Origin: Streptomyces sp. CB01580
GTDB lineage: Bacteria; Actinomycetota; Actinomycetes; Streptomycetales; Streptomycetaceae
Length of the DNA: 64,000 bases
NCBI RefSeq assembly: GCF_001905795.1
Contig: NZ_LIXJ01000005.1
Span: 186,001-250,000, forward strand
Reading direction: 5' to 3'
The notes below the pieces were generated by a model that saw only the letters and a list, made by a program, of their open reading frames with translations, had not been told where the DNA came from and searched no databases. The translations under genes were made by a program, and so were the position numbers. Of this stretch, positions 7,732 through 16,048 are shown in pieces (the first letter of the stretch is position 1; each line of letters begins with the position of its first letter).

Positions 7732-8912
7732 CGTGTGCTCCTTGGGTGGGTGGGGTCGGGGGTGTCCAGCCAGTCGGTGATCTCGCCGGTGTGCTCGCCC
7801 AGCCGGGGCGGGCGGCGGTCGTGGCGGGGCGGGGTGCGGGACAGGGAGATCGGGTTGGCGACGAGGTCCATGGGGGCGCCGTCGTCGCCGGTGACCGTGG
7901 CCCGGGGCGAGAGCCCGAGGCGTTCGGCGAGGTCGAACGCCTGGGCGAGGTCGTTGACGGGGCCGCAGGGCACGCCCAGGGGCGTGAGGTGTTCGAACCA
8001 TTCGGCCGCGGTGCGGGTGGCGAGCAACTCGCCGATTTCCCGGGTCAGTTCATCGAGGTGGGCGACCCGGTCGGGGTTGGTGGCGAAGCGGGGGTCGTCG
8101 GCGAGGTGCGGGGCGCCGAGGCCCTGGCTCAGGGCGGTGAACTGGCGGTCGTTGCCGACGGCGACGACGAGCGGCCCGTCCTTGGTCGGGTAGACCTCGT
8201 AGGGCGCGATGGACGGGTGCCGGTTGCCCAGGATTCCGGGCACCTGCCCCGCGAGGGTGTATCCGGCGGACTGGTTGACCAGGCTCGACAGCAGGGTGGA
8301 GAGCAGGTCGACCTCGACGTGCTGCCCCTGGCCGGTCGCGTCGCGGTGGCGCAGCGCTGCGAGCACGCCGGTCGTGGCGTGCAGCCCGGTGAGCACGTCG
8401 ACGAGTGCGACGCCGGTCTTCACCGGCTGCCCGGGGGCGGGGCCGGTGACGCTCATCAGTCCGCCGACGGCCTGGATCAGCAGGTCGTACCCGGGCAGGG
8501 CGGCGCCGGGCCCGGCGCCGAAGCCGGTGATCGAGCAGTAGACGATGCCGGGGTTGGATGCCCGGACCCGGTCGTAGCCGAGTCCGTGCTTCTCCATCGT
8601 TCCGGGCCGGAAGTTCTCGAACAGCACATCGGCACGGCGCGCCAGTTCGGCGGCGCGGCGCCGGTCGGTCGCGTCGCGCAGGTCGAGCGCGACCGAGCGT
8701 TTGTTGCGGTTGACGGACAGGAAGTAGGTGGCCTGGCCGTGGGCGTGGGGCGGGCCCCACGCCCGGGTGTCGTCGCCGGCGGCGGGGTGCTCGACCTTGA
8801 CGACGTCGGCTCCGAGGTCGGCGAGGAGCATGGTGGCGTAGGGGGCGGCGAGGACGCGGCCGAAGTCGGCCACGAGGACGCCGCTCAGCGGCAGCGCGCA
8901 GGAGGTGGTCAC
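7728..8912 (-). CDS. Class III CoA-transferase, probable succinyl-CoA:glutarate CoA-transferase
   Basis: This 394-residue CaiB/BaiF (family III) CoA-transferase shows ADFGRVLAAPYATMLLADLGADVVKVE at the N terminus, then FRPGTMEKHGLGYD. Catalytic Asp143 lies in PGYDLLIQAVGGLM. Being sandwiched and translationally coupled between a semialdehyde dehydrogenase and glutaryl-CoA dehydrogenase, it most likely activates glutarate to glutaryl-CoA, like mammalian SUGCT. The GTG at 8912 overlaps the ALDH stop by four bases (GTGA), and its own stop overlaps the dehydrogenase ATG. Confidence 0.85.
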   Translation of the reverse strand: MTTSCALPLSGVLVADFGRVLAAPYATMLLADLGADVVKVEHPAAGDDTRAWGPPHAHGQATYFLSVNRNKRSVALDLRDATDRRRAAELARRADVLFENFRPGTMEKHGLGYDRVRASNPGIVYCSITGFGAGPGAALPGYDLLIQAVGGLMSVTGPAPGQPVKTGVALVDVLTGLHATTGVLAALRHRDATGQGQHVEVDLLSTLLSSLVNQSAGYTLAGQVPGILGNRHPSIAPYEVYPTKDGPLVVAVGNDRQFTALSQGLGAPHLADDPRFATNPDRVAHLDELTREIGELLATRTAAEWFEHLTPLGVPCGPVNDLAQAFDLAERLGLSPRATVTGDDGAPMDLVANPISLSRTPPRHDRRPPRLGEHTGEITDWLDTPDPTHPRSTR

Positions 8913-10417
8913 GGTGTCGGCCCTCCGGAGCTTCGCAGGTACACGGTCGTGGTGCGGGTGAAGAACTCGCGTGCCGCGCGGCCCTGTTCCTTGGGTCCGT
9001 ACGCGCTCTGCTTCGCGCCGCCGAACGGGACGTGCGGATCGGCGCCGGCCGTCTCGGAGTTGATGTGCAGGATGCCGACGTCGATCCGCTGCACGGCGGC
9101 GGTCACGGCGCGCAGGTCGTCGGTGAAGACGGCGGCCGACAGGCCGAAGTCGCTGTCGTCGGCCAGGGCGAACGCTTCGGCGGTGTCGCGGGCGCGGCGC
9201 ACGGCGAGGACCGGGCCGAACAGCTCCTCGCGCCACAGCGGGTCGTCCCCGGCCAGTTCGACGACGGTGGGCGGGAGGAACGCGCCGGTCGTGCGGTCGT
9301 CGTCGTACGGGCGGCCGCCGGTGAGGACGTCGACACCGGGGCGGGCGGCGGCCTCGCTCACGGCCCGCTGGATCCCGTCCCTGGCCCGCAGGGAGATCAC
9401 CGGGCCCATCTCGGTGTCCGGGTCGAGGGGGTCGCCGACCCGCAGGGCGGCGGCCCGCTCGGTGAGCCGGGCGAGGAAGGCGTCGGCGACGGGCTCCGCG
9501 ACGACGAGCCGGGAGGTGGCGGTGCACTTCTGGCCCGCGGAACGGAAGGCCCCGGCGAGCACCTCGGTCGCGGCCAGGTCGAGGTCGGCGTCGGCGAGGA
9601 CGACCGCCGCGTTCTTGCCGCCCATCTCGGTCTGCACGGGCCGGGCCAGGCGACCGCAGGCGGCGATCAGGTCCCGGCCGACCGATGTCGATCCGGTGAA
9701 CGTCACCGCGTCCACCCCGGGGTGCTCGACGAGTCGGCCCCCCAGGTCTCCGTCGCCGACGAGCAGCGACAGCACGCCCTCCGGCAGCCCGGCCTCGACC
9801 AGGGCCTCGGCCAGTCGCACCGCGAGCAGCGGAACGGTGCTCGCGGGCTTCCACACGACGGTGTTGCCGTAGCCGAGAGCGGGGGCGATCTTCCAGGCCG
9901 GGATCGCGATGGGGAAGTTGAACGGGGTGACGGCCGCGACCACGCCGACCGGGCGGTGGATCACCTGGATCTGCTCGCCGGGCCGGGGCGAGGCGAACAC
10001 CTCGCCCACGGGACGCGAGGCCTCGCCCGCGTAGTAGCGGAGGATCTCGGCGGCGCGGCGCACCTCGCCGATCCCCTCGGCCCGGGTCTTGCCCTCCTCC
10101 CAGGACAGTTCCTCGCCCCACTGCTCGGCGTGCGCGTCGATGACGTCGGCGGCCCGGTCGAGGATCCGGCCGCGTACGTGGTGAGGGGTGGCCGCCCAGC
10201 GGGGGAAGGCGTCGCGGGCGGCGGCGACGGCCTCGTCGAGGTCGTGCTCGCGGGCGAGCCGCCCGGTCGCCACCGTCTCGTGCGGGCGTGCCGGGCTGGT
10301 GTCGACGAGTTCGTCGCCGTCGCCGGGCCGCCACCGCCCCGCGACCAGGTGACGCAGGGTCCGGGCCGGTCTCGGGACTCCGCCCGCCGCCACGCTGCTG
10401 CCTGCACTGTGCCGCAT
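8909..10417 (-). CDS. NAD(P)-dependent aldehyde dehydrogenase, probable glutarate-semialdehyde dehydrogenase
   Basis: This 502-residue ALDH-superfamily enzyme has the nucleotide-binding segment VTPFNFPIAIPAWKIAPAL, the general base Glu264 in QTEMGGKNA and the catalytic Cys298 in SAGQKCTATS. Context (CoA-transferase, glutaryl-CoA dehydrogenase, divergent GabT) points to oxidation of glutarate semialdehyde to glutarate. The sequence alone also fits alpha-ketoglutaric or succinic semialdehyde dehydrogenases. The ATG at 10417 follows GAGAGGAAGG. It is the first gene of the leftward operon. Confidence 0.83.
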   Translation of the reverse strand: MRHSAGSSVAAGGVPRPARTLRHLVAGRWRPGDGDELVDTSPARPHETVATGRLAREHDLDEAVAAARDAFPRWAATPHHVRGRILDRAADVIDAHAEQWGEELSWEEGKTRAEGIGEVRRAAEILRYYAGEASRPVGEVFASPRPGEQIQVIHRPVGVVAAVTPFNFPIAIPAWKIAPALGYGNTVVWKPASTVPLLAVRLAEALVEAGLPEGVLSLLVGDGDLGGRLVEHPGVDAVTFTGSTSVGRDLIAACGRLARPVQTEMGGKNAAVVLADADLDLAATEVLAGAFRSAGQKCTATSRLVVAEPVADAFLARLTERAAALRVGDPLDPDTEMGPVISLRARDGIQRAVSEAAARPGVDVLTGGRPYDDDRTTGAFLPPTVVELAGDDPLWREELFGPVLAVRRARDTAEAFALADDSDFGLSAAVFTDDLRAVTAAVQRIDVGILHINSETAGADPHVPFGGAKQSAYGPKEQGRAAREFFTRTTTVYLRSSGGPTP

Positions 10418-10702
10418 CGGCCTTCCTCTCGTGACTCCGTACGCGTCCATGACTCCCGTGCGCACCCGTGGGCCGGCACGCCTCCGCTCCCGGCCCCCGG
10501 GCTCGTGTCCGTGGGGCCGTGCGCGCCGTCCGTCGGGGCTCCGGGCGGTGAGGACGATTCTGGGGACCAGGTGGGTGCCACCGCACTGGACAGGATGTCC
10601 CGTACCGGAGGGCTCCGGCACGCCGCTTCGTCCATGGCCGCGGTCGCCGGAGCGGTGTTTGGCTCGGTGCCCCCATCCCCGCAGTTCCTCGGAGGACCTT
10701 CC
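10418..10702. promoter_or_regulatory. Divergent promoter region, ALDH operon / gabT
   Basis: This 285-base intergenic segment drives both arms of the putative glutarate pathway. A short inverted repeat GGTGG-GTG-CCACC at 10570-10582 sits near the middle and is a weak candidate operator for the nearby PucR-type regulator. No confident -35/-10 pair was picked. Confidence 0.4.
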
Positions 10703-12079
10703 ATGCCCCGTGCTTCCCGACCGGTCGGCGGTCCCGGTCTCACGCAGGTACGACGGATCACCGGCGAGATCCCCGGCCCGCGCTCGCGCGAGCTGCTGGC
10801 CCGTCAGCGCACTCTGGTCCCGGCCGGGGTCGGCTCGACGCTGCCCGTCTTCGTGGAGGCCGCCGGAGGCGGAGTGATCGTCGACGCGGACGGCAACTCC
10901 TTCATCGACTTCGGCAGCGGCATCGCCGTCACGACAGTGGGCAACTCCGCCCCGTCCGTGGCGGAGCGCGCCGCCGCCCAGCTGCGCCGCTTCACCCACA
11001 CCTGTTTCCTCGTCAACCCGTACGAGTCGTACCTCGACGTGTGCGCGAAGCTCAACGAGTACGCGCCCGTGCCCGGTGAGAAGCGCACCCTTCTGGTGAA
11101 CTCCGGTGCCGAGGCCGTGGAGAACGCCGTCAAGATCGCGCGGGCGGCCACCGGGCGTCCCGGCGTCGTCGTCTTCGACCATGCCTTCCACGGGCGCACG
11201 CTGCTCACCATGAGCCTCACCGCCAAGAACAAGCCCTACAAGCAGGGTTTCGGTCCCTTCGCGCCCGAGGTCCACCGCGCCCCGATGGCGTACCCGTACC
11301 GCTGGCCCTCCGGCCCGGCCGACTGCGCCGAGGAGGCCGCGGACGCCCTGGAGGACCTGCTGGACCGGCAGGTGGGGGCGGACAACGCGGCCGCGGTCCT
11401 CGTCGAGCCGATCCAGGGCGAGGGCGGGTTCATCGTGCCGGCGCCCGGGTTCCTCCCCCGGGTCGCCGAGATCTGCCGGGCCCGCGGCATCCTGCTGATC
11501 GCCGACGAGGTCCAGACCGGCATCGCCCGCACCGGGCGCATGTTCGCCTGCGAGCACGAGGGCGTCCGGCCCGATCTGATCACCACCGCGAAGGGCCTCG
11601 CGGGCGGTCTGCCGCTGGGCGCGGTGACCGGCCGGGCGGAACTGATGGACGCGGTGCCGGCCGGCGGTCTGGGCGGCACCTTCAGCGGCAACCCGGTGGC
11701 CTGCGAGGCCGCGCTGGGGGTCTTCGCCGAGATCGAGGCCCATGACCTGCTGGAACGGGCGCTCGCGATCGGTGACACCATGCTCGGGCGGCTCGACGCG
11801 CTGCGTGACGCGCATCCGGTGATCGGGGATGTGCGCGGCCGGGGCGCGATGGCCGCGATCGAGCTGGTGGAACCGTTCGGCGACCGGCTCCCGGCACCCG
11901 ATCTCGCCGCCCGGATCGCCCGGCGCTGCCACGCGGAGGGGCTGATGGTGCTGACCGCGGGCAGCTACGGCAACGTGCTGCGGTTCCTGCCGCCGCTGTC
12001 CATCCCCGACGACCTGCTGGTGGAAGGGCTGTCCCTGCTCGGCGAGGCCGTCGCCGCGGAGGCCGCGTCCGTCGTGTGA
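10703..12079 (+). CDS. gabT: Class III aminotransferase, GabT-like (4-aminobutyrate/5-aminovalerate)
   Basis: This 458-residue PLP enzyme has the class III landmarks NSGAEAVENAVKIAR, DHAFHGRTLLTMSLTAKNKPYKQGFGPFAPEVHR, and DEVQTGIARTGRMFA with the PLP-ring Asp. The Schiff-base Lys297 lies in TTAKGLAGGLPLGA. GabT proteins act on 4-aminobutyrate and 5-aminovalerate with 2-oxoglutarate. The divergent glutarate-forming operon makes 5-aminovalerate a likely physiological substrate. The ATG at 10703 is preceded by GGAGGACC at ideal spacing. Confidence 0.87.
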   Translation: MPRASRPVGGPGLTQVRRITGEIPGPRSRELLARQRTLVPAGVGSTLPVFVEAAGGGVIVDADGNSFIDFGSGIAVTTVGNSAPSVAERAAAQLRRFTHTCFLVNPYESYLDVCAKLNEYAPVPGEKRTLLVNSGAEAVENAVKIARAATGRPGVVVFDHAFHGRTLLTMSLTAKNKPYKQGFGPFAPEVHRAPMAYPYRWPSGPADCAEEAADALEDLLDRQVGADNAAAVLVEPIQGEGGFIVPAPGFLPRVAEICRARGILLIADEVQTGIARTGRMFACEHEGVRPDLITTAKGLAGGLPLGAVTGRAELMDAVPAGGLGGTFSGNPVACEAALGVFAEIEAHDLLERALAIGDTMLGRLDALRDAHPVIGDVRGRGAMAAIELVEPFGDRLPAPDLAARIARRCHAEGLMVLTAGSYGNVLRFLPPLSIPDDLLVEGLSLLGEAVAAEAASVV

Positions 12080-12231
12080 CCGGCTTCCTGCCGCGGCCTC
12101 TCCGCCGGGCGGGCCGGTGCCGCCCGGCGCCGTCGTCGGCCGGGGAGGCCGGGGTCCTGCCGAGGGTTGTCCCGCCCTCCGTGACGGATCGGCGTGCGGC
12201 GTCGGATGTGGTGCGTCGCAGGACGGAGGGG

Positions 12232-12258
12232 CGCCCGCATACCGGATGCATGCGGGCG
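12232..12258. terminator. Bidirectional terminator after gabT
   Basis: The inverted repeat CGCCCGCAT-N9-ATGCGGGCG lies between the convergent gabT-like and PucR-type genes. The rest of the 243-base gap holds no gene. Confidence 0.6.
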
Positions 12259-12322
12259 TCCCGGCACCACGGCGAGGTGCCGCAGCCGCTGTCGGGCGCC
12301 CGCCGGGGACGACGGACGGCCC

Positions 12323-13828
12323 TCAGACCGACAGCGCCAGCAGGAGCTCGGCCCGGACGTGGGCCGCGTCGAGGTCGACGCCGAGGATGCTCCGGATCCG
12401 TTCCAGGCGGCCACGCAGGGTGTGCCGGTGCACGCCCAGGACCGCGGCTGCCCCCTCCCACTGCCCGTTGTGTTCGAGGAACGCCCGCAGCGAGGCGACC
12501 AGTTCGGTGCCGCGCCGGGCATCGTGGGCGGCGAGCGGGCCGAGCCGGGCCTCGGCGAGCGCCTGGAGCGCCGCTCTCGTCCCGGGGTCGGCGATGAGCG
12601 TCCGTCCGGCCAGCGACTCGAAGGCGACGAGATCGGGGCGGCCGCGCGCCCACGCCGCCGACGCCGCGTTCATGGCCTCGCGCAACGCCGCCGGGCCGTC
12701 CCCCGGATCGTGTACGTCGCTCAGTCCGGCGCAGGCGCGCGAGCGCGGCCGGGAGGGCGCACCGTCCGCGAGGGCGCGCGCCGTCTCGGTATGGGCGCCG
12801 GGCAGCAGCACCACCGCACACCCCTCGTGCACGGCGCCGAACAGGGGCAGGCCGCGCCGGGCCAGCTCCTCCCCCGCCCACTTCAGGTCGCGCCGCGGGT
12901 CCCCGCCCCGCAGCGCCAGGACGCGGACACCGTCCCGGAGCGGGAAGCCCGACTCGGTGAGGTGGTCGGCGCAGGCCGTCGCGGAAACCGTGCCGTCCAG
13001 CAGCATCCGCAGGAACATGCCGTTCACGCGGCTCTGTTCGTCCCGCAGCCGCAGGGGTTTCTCCGCCTCCAGGGCGATCAGCGACGCGGCGTGTCCGAGG
13101 AGCAGGTGGTCGACCGTCGTGAGGGGCCGCCGCGCGGTCAGGACCAGGCGCCCGTGCACCCGGGGCCCCACGCGCACCTGCTGCACCGCCACCACCCCGT
13201 CCGGGCCGGTGCTCACCGCCGCCGCTGCCTGGTCCGCCGGGCACGCTCCGGCGAGGCCCCAGGGTTCCGGTGCGCTCGCACCGGGCGGGTGGGAGGCCCG
13301 TGCGGTGCCGTCGTGGTCCAGGAAGAGGACGGACGTCGTGGTGGAGACGGCCAGCTCCCGCACGACGGCCTGGGCGCCGCCGTGCAGTGCGGCCCTGGTC
13401 ATCCGGGGCTGGATCCGGGATGCCTGTACCACGCCCTCGTACTGCTGCTCGGCGAGCCGCTCCATGACCGCCTTGGTGACCGCCGCGAAGGGTGTGGGCA
13501 GGGGGACTTCGAGCAGGGGCAGCCCGGTCTCGTCCGCGGCCTCGACGAGGACGTCGGGCACCCGCGCGTGCGACAGGCCGACGCCGAACCCGACGGCCGC
13601 CACCCCGGCCTTCGCCAGCTGCCGGGTGTAGTGCCCGCGGGCCTCGGCCGAGTCCGGGAGCCGCAGTCCGGTGGTGAGCACGAGTTCGCCGCCGCCGAGC
13701 CACGGCACGGGGTCGGCGAGTTCGATGCTGTGCGCCCACTCGACCTCGCGGTCCAGGTTGTCGTGTCCGGCCAGCACCTTCAGGCGCAGTTCCTGGCGTC
13801 GCAGCAGCCAGGCGAGGGGTACGCCCAC
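12323..13828 (-). CDS. PucR family transcriptional regulator
   Basis: This 501-residue cytoplasmic regulator has an N-terminal PucR ligand-binding domain: VPLAWLLRRQELRLKVLAG, then ELADPVPWLGGGELVLTTGLRLP. A GGDEF-like middle follows, and the C-terminal helix-turn-helix reads FLEHNGQWEGAAAVLGVHRHTLRGRLERI, as in the PucR/CdaR group that controls purine and amine catabolism. The GTG at 13828 was preferred because GGAG precedes it and the conserved domain starts there; a start at 13957 is possible. It lies between the GabT/glutarate genes and the hydantoinase genes and may regulate either. Confidence 0.82.
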   Translation of the reverse strand: MGVPLAWLLRRQELRLKVLAGHDNLDREVEWAHSIELADPVPWLGGGELVLTTGLRLPDSAEARGHYTRQLAKAGVAAVGFGVGLSHARVPDVLVEAADETGLPLLEVPLPTPFAAVTKAVMERLAEQQYEGVVQASRIQPRMTRAALHGGAQAVVRELAVSTTTSVLFLDHDGTARASHPPGASAPEPWGLAGACPADQAAAAVSTGPDGVVAVQQVRVGPRVHGRLVLTARRPLTTVDHLLLGHAASLIALEAEKPLRLRDEQSRVNGMFLRMLLDGTVSATACADHLTESGFPLRDGVRVLALRGGDPRRDLKWAGEELARRGLPLFGAVHEGCAVVLLPGAHTETARALADGAPSRPRSRACAGLSDVHDPGDGPAALREAMNAASAAWARGRPDLVAFESLAGRTLIADPGTRAALQALAEARLGPLAAHDARRGTELVASLRAFLEHNGQWEGAAAVLGVHRHTLRGRLERIRSILGVDLDAAHVRAELLLALSV

Positions 13829-13999
13829 GCTGTTCGTCTCCGTTCGGTCGGTCGTCCGGTGGTGCGAGGCCGCGAGGCCCGCGTCGAACTGCCTCCGGCC
13901 GAACGAGGGCGATACGACGACGGCCCGGGCCGGTCTCCGCGAGTAGAGGTAGCACATCGCGCAGACCGGCCGTCACCGGCCCGCCCGACCGGGCCGCAG

Positions 14000-14031
14000 C
14001 CCGTCGGCGCTCCGTGGAGAGCGCCGACGGG
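14000..14031 (-). terminator. Terminator of the hydantoinase operon
   Basis: A perfect 13-bp inverted repeat CCCGTCGGCGCTC/GAGCGCCGACGGG with a 6-base loop lies just after the stop of the HyuB-like gene. The rest of the 240-base gap to the PucR gene start shows no gene. Confidence 0.7.
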
Positions 14032-14070
14032 GTGTTCCGGGCGGGGAGGCGCCCGGGGTGCGGGGGCGGA

Positions 14071-16047
14071 TCAGGCCCAGTGGGCGAGCGCGCGGTCCCG
14101 CAGGGTGCGGCGGAACTGGTCGGTCGTCTCCCGGAGCAGTTCGCCGGTGCCCCAGTCGACGATGACGCCGTAGCGGCGGATCATGTCGAGCATGTCTACT
14201 TCACCGGCGCGGTAGCGCTCGGCGAGTTCCTCGGGGTCCTGGGCGAGCCAGCCGGCGCGGGCGGCGGCGATCTCGGTGCGCAGGGCGGCGGTGGCCTCCT
14301 GGTCGAGTTCGTACTCGTCGAGCTCCGGGCGTACCGGCCGGATCACCACGCCGTAGTCCTTGGCCGCGCGTTCGAGCGAGACGTAGCCGTCGATGACGTC
14401 CTCGACGACGAGGCGGGGGTCGCGTTCGAGCGGATCGCCGTATCCTCCGCCGCCGGCCGAGGGGCGGGTGAAGGTGTCGCCGGACTCGACGGTGACGTTG
14501 GAGAAGACGCTGCCGAGGAAGCGTTCCTCCTCGGTGCCCTTGTTGAGCCAGACGCCGTGCGGGACGGACGGCAGACCGCCCTCGATGCCCCAGGTGATGG
14601 ACCGGGCACGGTCGCAGCAGTACGACATGACGGTCTTCTCGGCGTCGGTGAGCAGGCCGCCCTTGTCCACGCCGCAGCCGCCGCGGTACTTCCCCGGGCC
14701 GCCGGAGTCGGTGGTGATGCCGTGCGTGGTGGTCAGCACGGGGGACAGGCGTTCCTGGCCCTCCAGCGGCTGCACCGCGAGGCCCGCTCCGAACACCGGG
14801 GACGTGGCGTTGGAGCCGTCCTTCGTGCGGCGGCCGCCCCAGCCGCCGGCCATCCAGTCGTACCACATGAAGTACGGCCGGTCCTCGGTCCGGCCGTCGC
14901 GCCCGCCGACGAGGAGGTATTCGAGGTTGAACGAGCAGGCCATGGCCCGCTCGGGCAGGATCCGCGACCAGATCTCGATGATCGCGTTCATCAGCTTCTC
15001 GTAGGCTCCCGAACAGAATCCGGTGACCGCGATCGGCCACCCGGCGTTCACGACCGTCCCCTCGGGGCCCAGGTCGCCGAGCACCACGCGGTAGAAGCCG
15101 GAGTTCAGCGGCACGTCGGGGAAGAAGGTCTTGGTGCCCGCGTAGAGCGCCGAATACGTGGCGCCGTAGCCGCTGTTGAGGAAGGTCGCGACGGCGGGGG
15201 CGCTGCCGGAGAGGTCGTAGGTGACCGTGCCGCCCTCGATCGTCATCCTCACCCGGATCGGTACGAGGGCCTCGTCGGCGCCGGGGTCGGCGTCGAGGTG
15301 GTCGACGGCCTCCCAGGTCCCGTCGGGCAGTTCGCTCACCTTGCCGCGCACCAGGTCCTCGACGTAGTCCTGGACCTCGGCCATCGCCGCGACGACGGTG
15401 CCTCGGCCATAGCGGTCGACGAGGCGCAGGAGCTCACGCTCGCACACTGCGGTCGCCTCGGACTGCGCGTGCAGGTCGCCGAGGCCGACGAACGGGGAGC
15501 GGGTGTTCTGCACGATCAGCTGGGCGACGTCGTGGCGGAAGTCGCCGCGGTCCCAGATCTTGAGCGGCGGGATGCGCAGGCCCTCCCCGAAGTGCTCCGT
15601 CGCGGTGACGTCGAACGAGCCGGGGACGGTGCCGCCGACGTCGGCCCAGTGGCCCTTGTTCTGGGCGAAGCCGATGATCTCGTCGCCGGCGAAGACGGGG
15701 CGGATGAAGCTGATGTCGTTGAAGTGGGTGCCGCCGCGGTAGGGGTCGTTGATGGCGAAGACGTCGCCGGGGTGGATGTCGTCGCCGAAGTACTCGATGA
15801 CCGCCTTGCACTGGAAGTGCAGGGTGCCGACGTGCACGGCGATGTCCTGGCTGCCCTGCATGACGGTGTTGCCCTGTGCGTCGCACAGCGCGGAGGAGAA
15901 GTCCCGGCAGTAGATGACGAAGGAGTAGCAGGTCCGCAGGATCTGCTCGCTCATCAGGTCGACCGAGGTGGTGAAGGCGTTCTTCAGGACCTCGAAGGTG
16001 ACCGGGTCGAGCGTCCGCGCGCGCGGGAGGTGCTCGGTGGTGCTCAC
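14071..16047 (-). CDS. Hydantoinase B/oxoprolinase B family subunit
   Basis: This 658-residue subunit of the ATP-dependent hydantoinase/5-oxoprolinase/acetone carboxylase superfamily (HyuB type) opens a cyclic amide together with the A subunit. Landmarks are DPVTFEVLKNAFTTSVDLMSE, CDAQGNTVMQGSQDIAVHVG, INDPYRGGTHFNDI and a Gly-rich C-terminal PSAGGGGYGDPLERDP. The GTG at 16047 follows the stop of the A-subunit gene by one base, so the pair is coupled. The substrate (hydantoin, 5-oxoproline or other cyclic amide) cannot be told from sequence. Confidence 0.87.
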   Translation of the reverse strand: MSTTEHLPRARTLDPVTFEVLKNAFTTSVDLMSEQILRTCYSFVIYCRDFSSALCDAQGNTVMQGSQDIAVHVGTLHFQCKAVIEYFGDDIHPGDVFAINDPYRGGTHFNDISFIRPVFAGDEIIGFAQNKGHWADVGGTVPGSFDVTATEHFGEGLRIPPLKIWDRGDFRHDVAQLIVQNTRSPFVGLGDLHAQSEATAVCERELLRLVDRYGRGTVVAAMAEVQDYVEDLVRGKVSELPDGTWEAVDHLDADPGADEALVPIRVRMTIEGGTVTYDLSGSAPAVATFLNSGYGATYSALYAGTKTFFPDVPLNSGFYRVVLGDLGPEGTVVNAGWPIAVTGFCSGAYEKLMNAIIEIWSRILPERAMACSFNLEYLLVGGRDGRTEDRPYFMWYDWMAGGWGGRRTKDGSNATSPVFGAGLAVQPLEGQERLSPVLTTTHGITTDSGGPGKYRGGCGVDKGGLLTDAEKTVMSYCCDRARSITWGIEGGLPSVPHGVWLNKGTEEERFLGSVFSNVTVESGDTFTRPSAGGGGYGDPLERDPRLVVEDVIDGYVSLERAAKDYGVVIRPVRPELDEYELDQEATAALRTEIAAARAGWLAQDPEELAERYRAGEVDMLDMIRRYGVIVDWGTGELLRETTDQFRRTLRDRALAHWA

Positions 16048-16048
16048 G

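Noticed and set aside
8909..11932. Extension of the aldehyde dehydrogenase frame far upstream through the gabT gene
   Set aside because: The extension is antisense shadow of gabT; the ATG at 10417 has a strong Shine-Dalgarno and begins at the normal ALDH N terminus.
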